Source: Candidatus Poribacteria bacterium | GTDB lineage: Bacteria; Poribacteria; WGA-4E; UBA9662 | Direction of reading: 5' to 3' | Assembly: GCA_002699335.1 (NCBI GenBank) | Contig: PACG01000178.1 | Span: 3,988-28,353 of the forward strand | Length of the DNA: 24,366 nt | Shown: piece after piece, positions 23,383 through 24,366 of the stretch | Numbering within the stretch: position 1 is the first letter of the stretch | Layout of the letters: each line of letters opens with the position of its first letter | The notes under the pieces: generated by a model | Database searches by the model: none | Told to the model about the DNA's origin: nothing | What the model saw: only the letters and a program-made list of their open reading frames with translations | Program-made: the position numbers and the translations under genes

Positions 23383-23583
23383 ATGGACGACCGTCGCATC
23401 GGTTCTGAACATGACGGTAGATATCAGGACGGTATGATCGACGAGGTTCGCATCTATGACCGGGTTTTAACGGCGGATGAGGTAACTAACAATTCCAAGG
23501 TAGCGATATACCGCCTCCCAGTTTGTAGTTGGATCTCTGATCATTTCGCTACCTTCATAATGTACGGCTTGCTTTCTTTATGA
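23383..23583 (+). pseudogene. C-terminal fragment of a LamG/concanavalin-like domain
   Basis: The frame from ATG 23383 to TGA 23581-23583 reads DDRRIGSEHDGRYQ, then DGMIDEVRIYDRVLTADEV. This is the final strand motif of LamG-like lectin domains (G.IDEVRIY.R.L...E). The rest of the domain is absent upstream, and what follows (AIYRLPVCSWIS...) has no family character, so it is a stranded fragment rather than a working gene. Such domains occur in large secreted proteins. Confidence 0.6.
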
Positions 23584-23796
23584 AAACTCCCTTTTCATCA
23601 CCAGAAATTCCTGTTCTGTACTCATAAATCTCCATCCGCTTTTTAATTCCATCGAAATTAAGTTGTCTTGATTATGATTGGCTTTTTGAGACAAAACATT
23701 GTAATTTAGGCCCTGATTACAAGAGATAACCGTAAAGACTATGGCTGAAAGGATGAAAAATATTTGTCGATTTAGCATACAATATCTTGAACTCAC
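23578..23796 (-). CDS. Small lipoprotein-like ORF
   Basis: 72 codons from GTG 23796, with GAGG eight bases upstream, or 66 from ATG 23778. MLNRQIFFILSAIVFTVISC is a good lipoprotein signal: basic n-region, hydrophobic core and a VISC lipobox. The mature part is about 46 residues (starting at that Cys), ends SGWRFMSTEQEFLVMKREFS, and matches nothing I know. Base composition is more A+T-rich than the window centre. It may be a real small lipoprotein or the N-terminus of a shortened gene. Confidence 0.45.
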   Translation of the reverse strand: MSSRYCMLNRQIFFILSAIVFTVISCNQGLNYNVLSQKANHNQDNLISMELKSGWRFMSTEQEFLVMKREFS

Positions 23797-23861
23797 AACT
23801 GAGACCTCGGTAATAAGATTATCAATCGGTAGCCAAATGGCAATTTATACTCAGGGCAACC

Positions 23862-24366
23862 TTAAGATTGCTACATATCCATATACCTAAAACGGGTGGT
23901 ATATCTATTACTGAACAATTTTTTGCGGAAGGATGGGCAATTCCCCCCTGCCATAACAGGTTGAAAACTACCAAGTCCACCCATTATCCAGCCCCCCAAC
24001 ACCTACACTATGGATTTCAGCTAAATCTAAAGTCTTTGATTCACCTTTTGAATTAGTGTTTATGACCTGCAGGCATCCTTTTAGCAGATTCATTTCAGAA
24101 TTCCTATTCAAAAAAGTATTGAAGTAAATTCCAACCAAGATACAGTGGTTACATTAGGGGAATATTTCCAATATATCTCCACTCGGATTTCAACCTCATA
24201 CGCCAATAATCATGGGCGAAAGTAGGTCGACTTTTATGGAGAGAAAGTTGATTACATCAAAAAACAGGAATCTGATGATTGGAGATTTATCGAAAAATAT
24301 ATAGACCTATTCCGTATTCCTCAAATCTATCAGCAATACTACGACCCGTCAGAGTATGAATATATC
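23862..24366 (+). pseudogene. Frameshifted sulfotransferase-like gene (continues past window)
   Basis: The conceptual protein starts LLHIHIPKTGGISITEQFF, the sulfotransferase PAPS 5'-phosphosulfate loop (IPKTGG.S). After a frameshift near 24030 it reads DSPFELVFMTCRHPFSRFIS, the 3'-phosphate motif (R.P..RF.S). After a second frameshift near 24124 it runs VNSNQDTVVTLGEYFQYIST to the window end, with one in-frame TAG at 24223-24225. Order and spacing fit the Sulfotransfer_2-type family. Two frameshifts and a stop indicate decay unless the assembly is faulty. An intact enzyme would sulfate a glycan or other small molecule. Confidence 0.65.

Overview
The window looks like a chromosomal segment of an uncultivated bacterium of the Candidatus Poribacteria type, or a planctomycete-like relative. 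This is inference from gene content: two acid-sugar dehydratases of the mandelate racemase family, a PmoA/DUF6807-like protein, a DUF6785-type membrane protein, a PhyH dioxygenase, a dockerin-bearing secreted protein with a FlgD-like/type IX-like C-terminal tail, and a LamG remnant. No rRNA or tRNA gene was seen. Most intact genes have clear GGAGG-type ribosome binding sites, and TTG and GTG starts are common.

Left part (1-4343). A minus-strand block runs tyrA (prephenate dehydrogenase) -> cmk (cytidylate kinase) -> plsC-like acyltransferase -> PhnP-like metallo-hydrolase -> PmoA-like protein. It is preceded by a striking leader: a near-consensus promoter, two 14-codon mini-ORFs, a 12-bp perfect hairpin and a canonical Rho-independent terminator, all before tyrA. 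Divergent from it (4462-6569) are two overlapping lipoprotein-like genes, a DUF4398-like protein and a coiled-coil protein with an OmpA peptidoglycan-binding domain.

Middle (6570-10650). This is an accessory, partly decayed stretch. It holds a wrecked IS1595/ISXO2-like transposase, an intact enolase-superfamily dehydratase with a small overlapping ORF, a broken Rieske ferredoxin, an intact aldo/keto reductase, and the broken N-terminus of a third enolase-superfamily gene.

Right-middle (10651-18711). A minus-strand run encodes a polysaccharide deacetylase, a sugar isomerase/epimerase-like TIM barrel, a second acid-sugar dehydratase, a DUF6785-type multi-pass membrane protein and a PyrK-like flavoprotein with no PyrD nearby. 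Divergent from it are a DegT/DnrJ aminotransferase and a PhyH-family dioxygenase. Together these could form an uncharacterised route for processing amino or acidic sugars; the joint role is inference.

Right end (18712-24366). A 1047-residue secreted zinc-peptidase-like protein and a small secreted protein overlap on the minus strand. A PAP2 phosphatase is divergent from them, with promoters sharing a palindromic -10. The last kilobase holds a LamG fragment, a small lipoprotein-like ORF and a frameshifted sulfotransferase. At least five decayed genes sit among intact housekeeping genes, which suggests ongoing gene loss.
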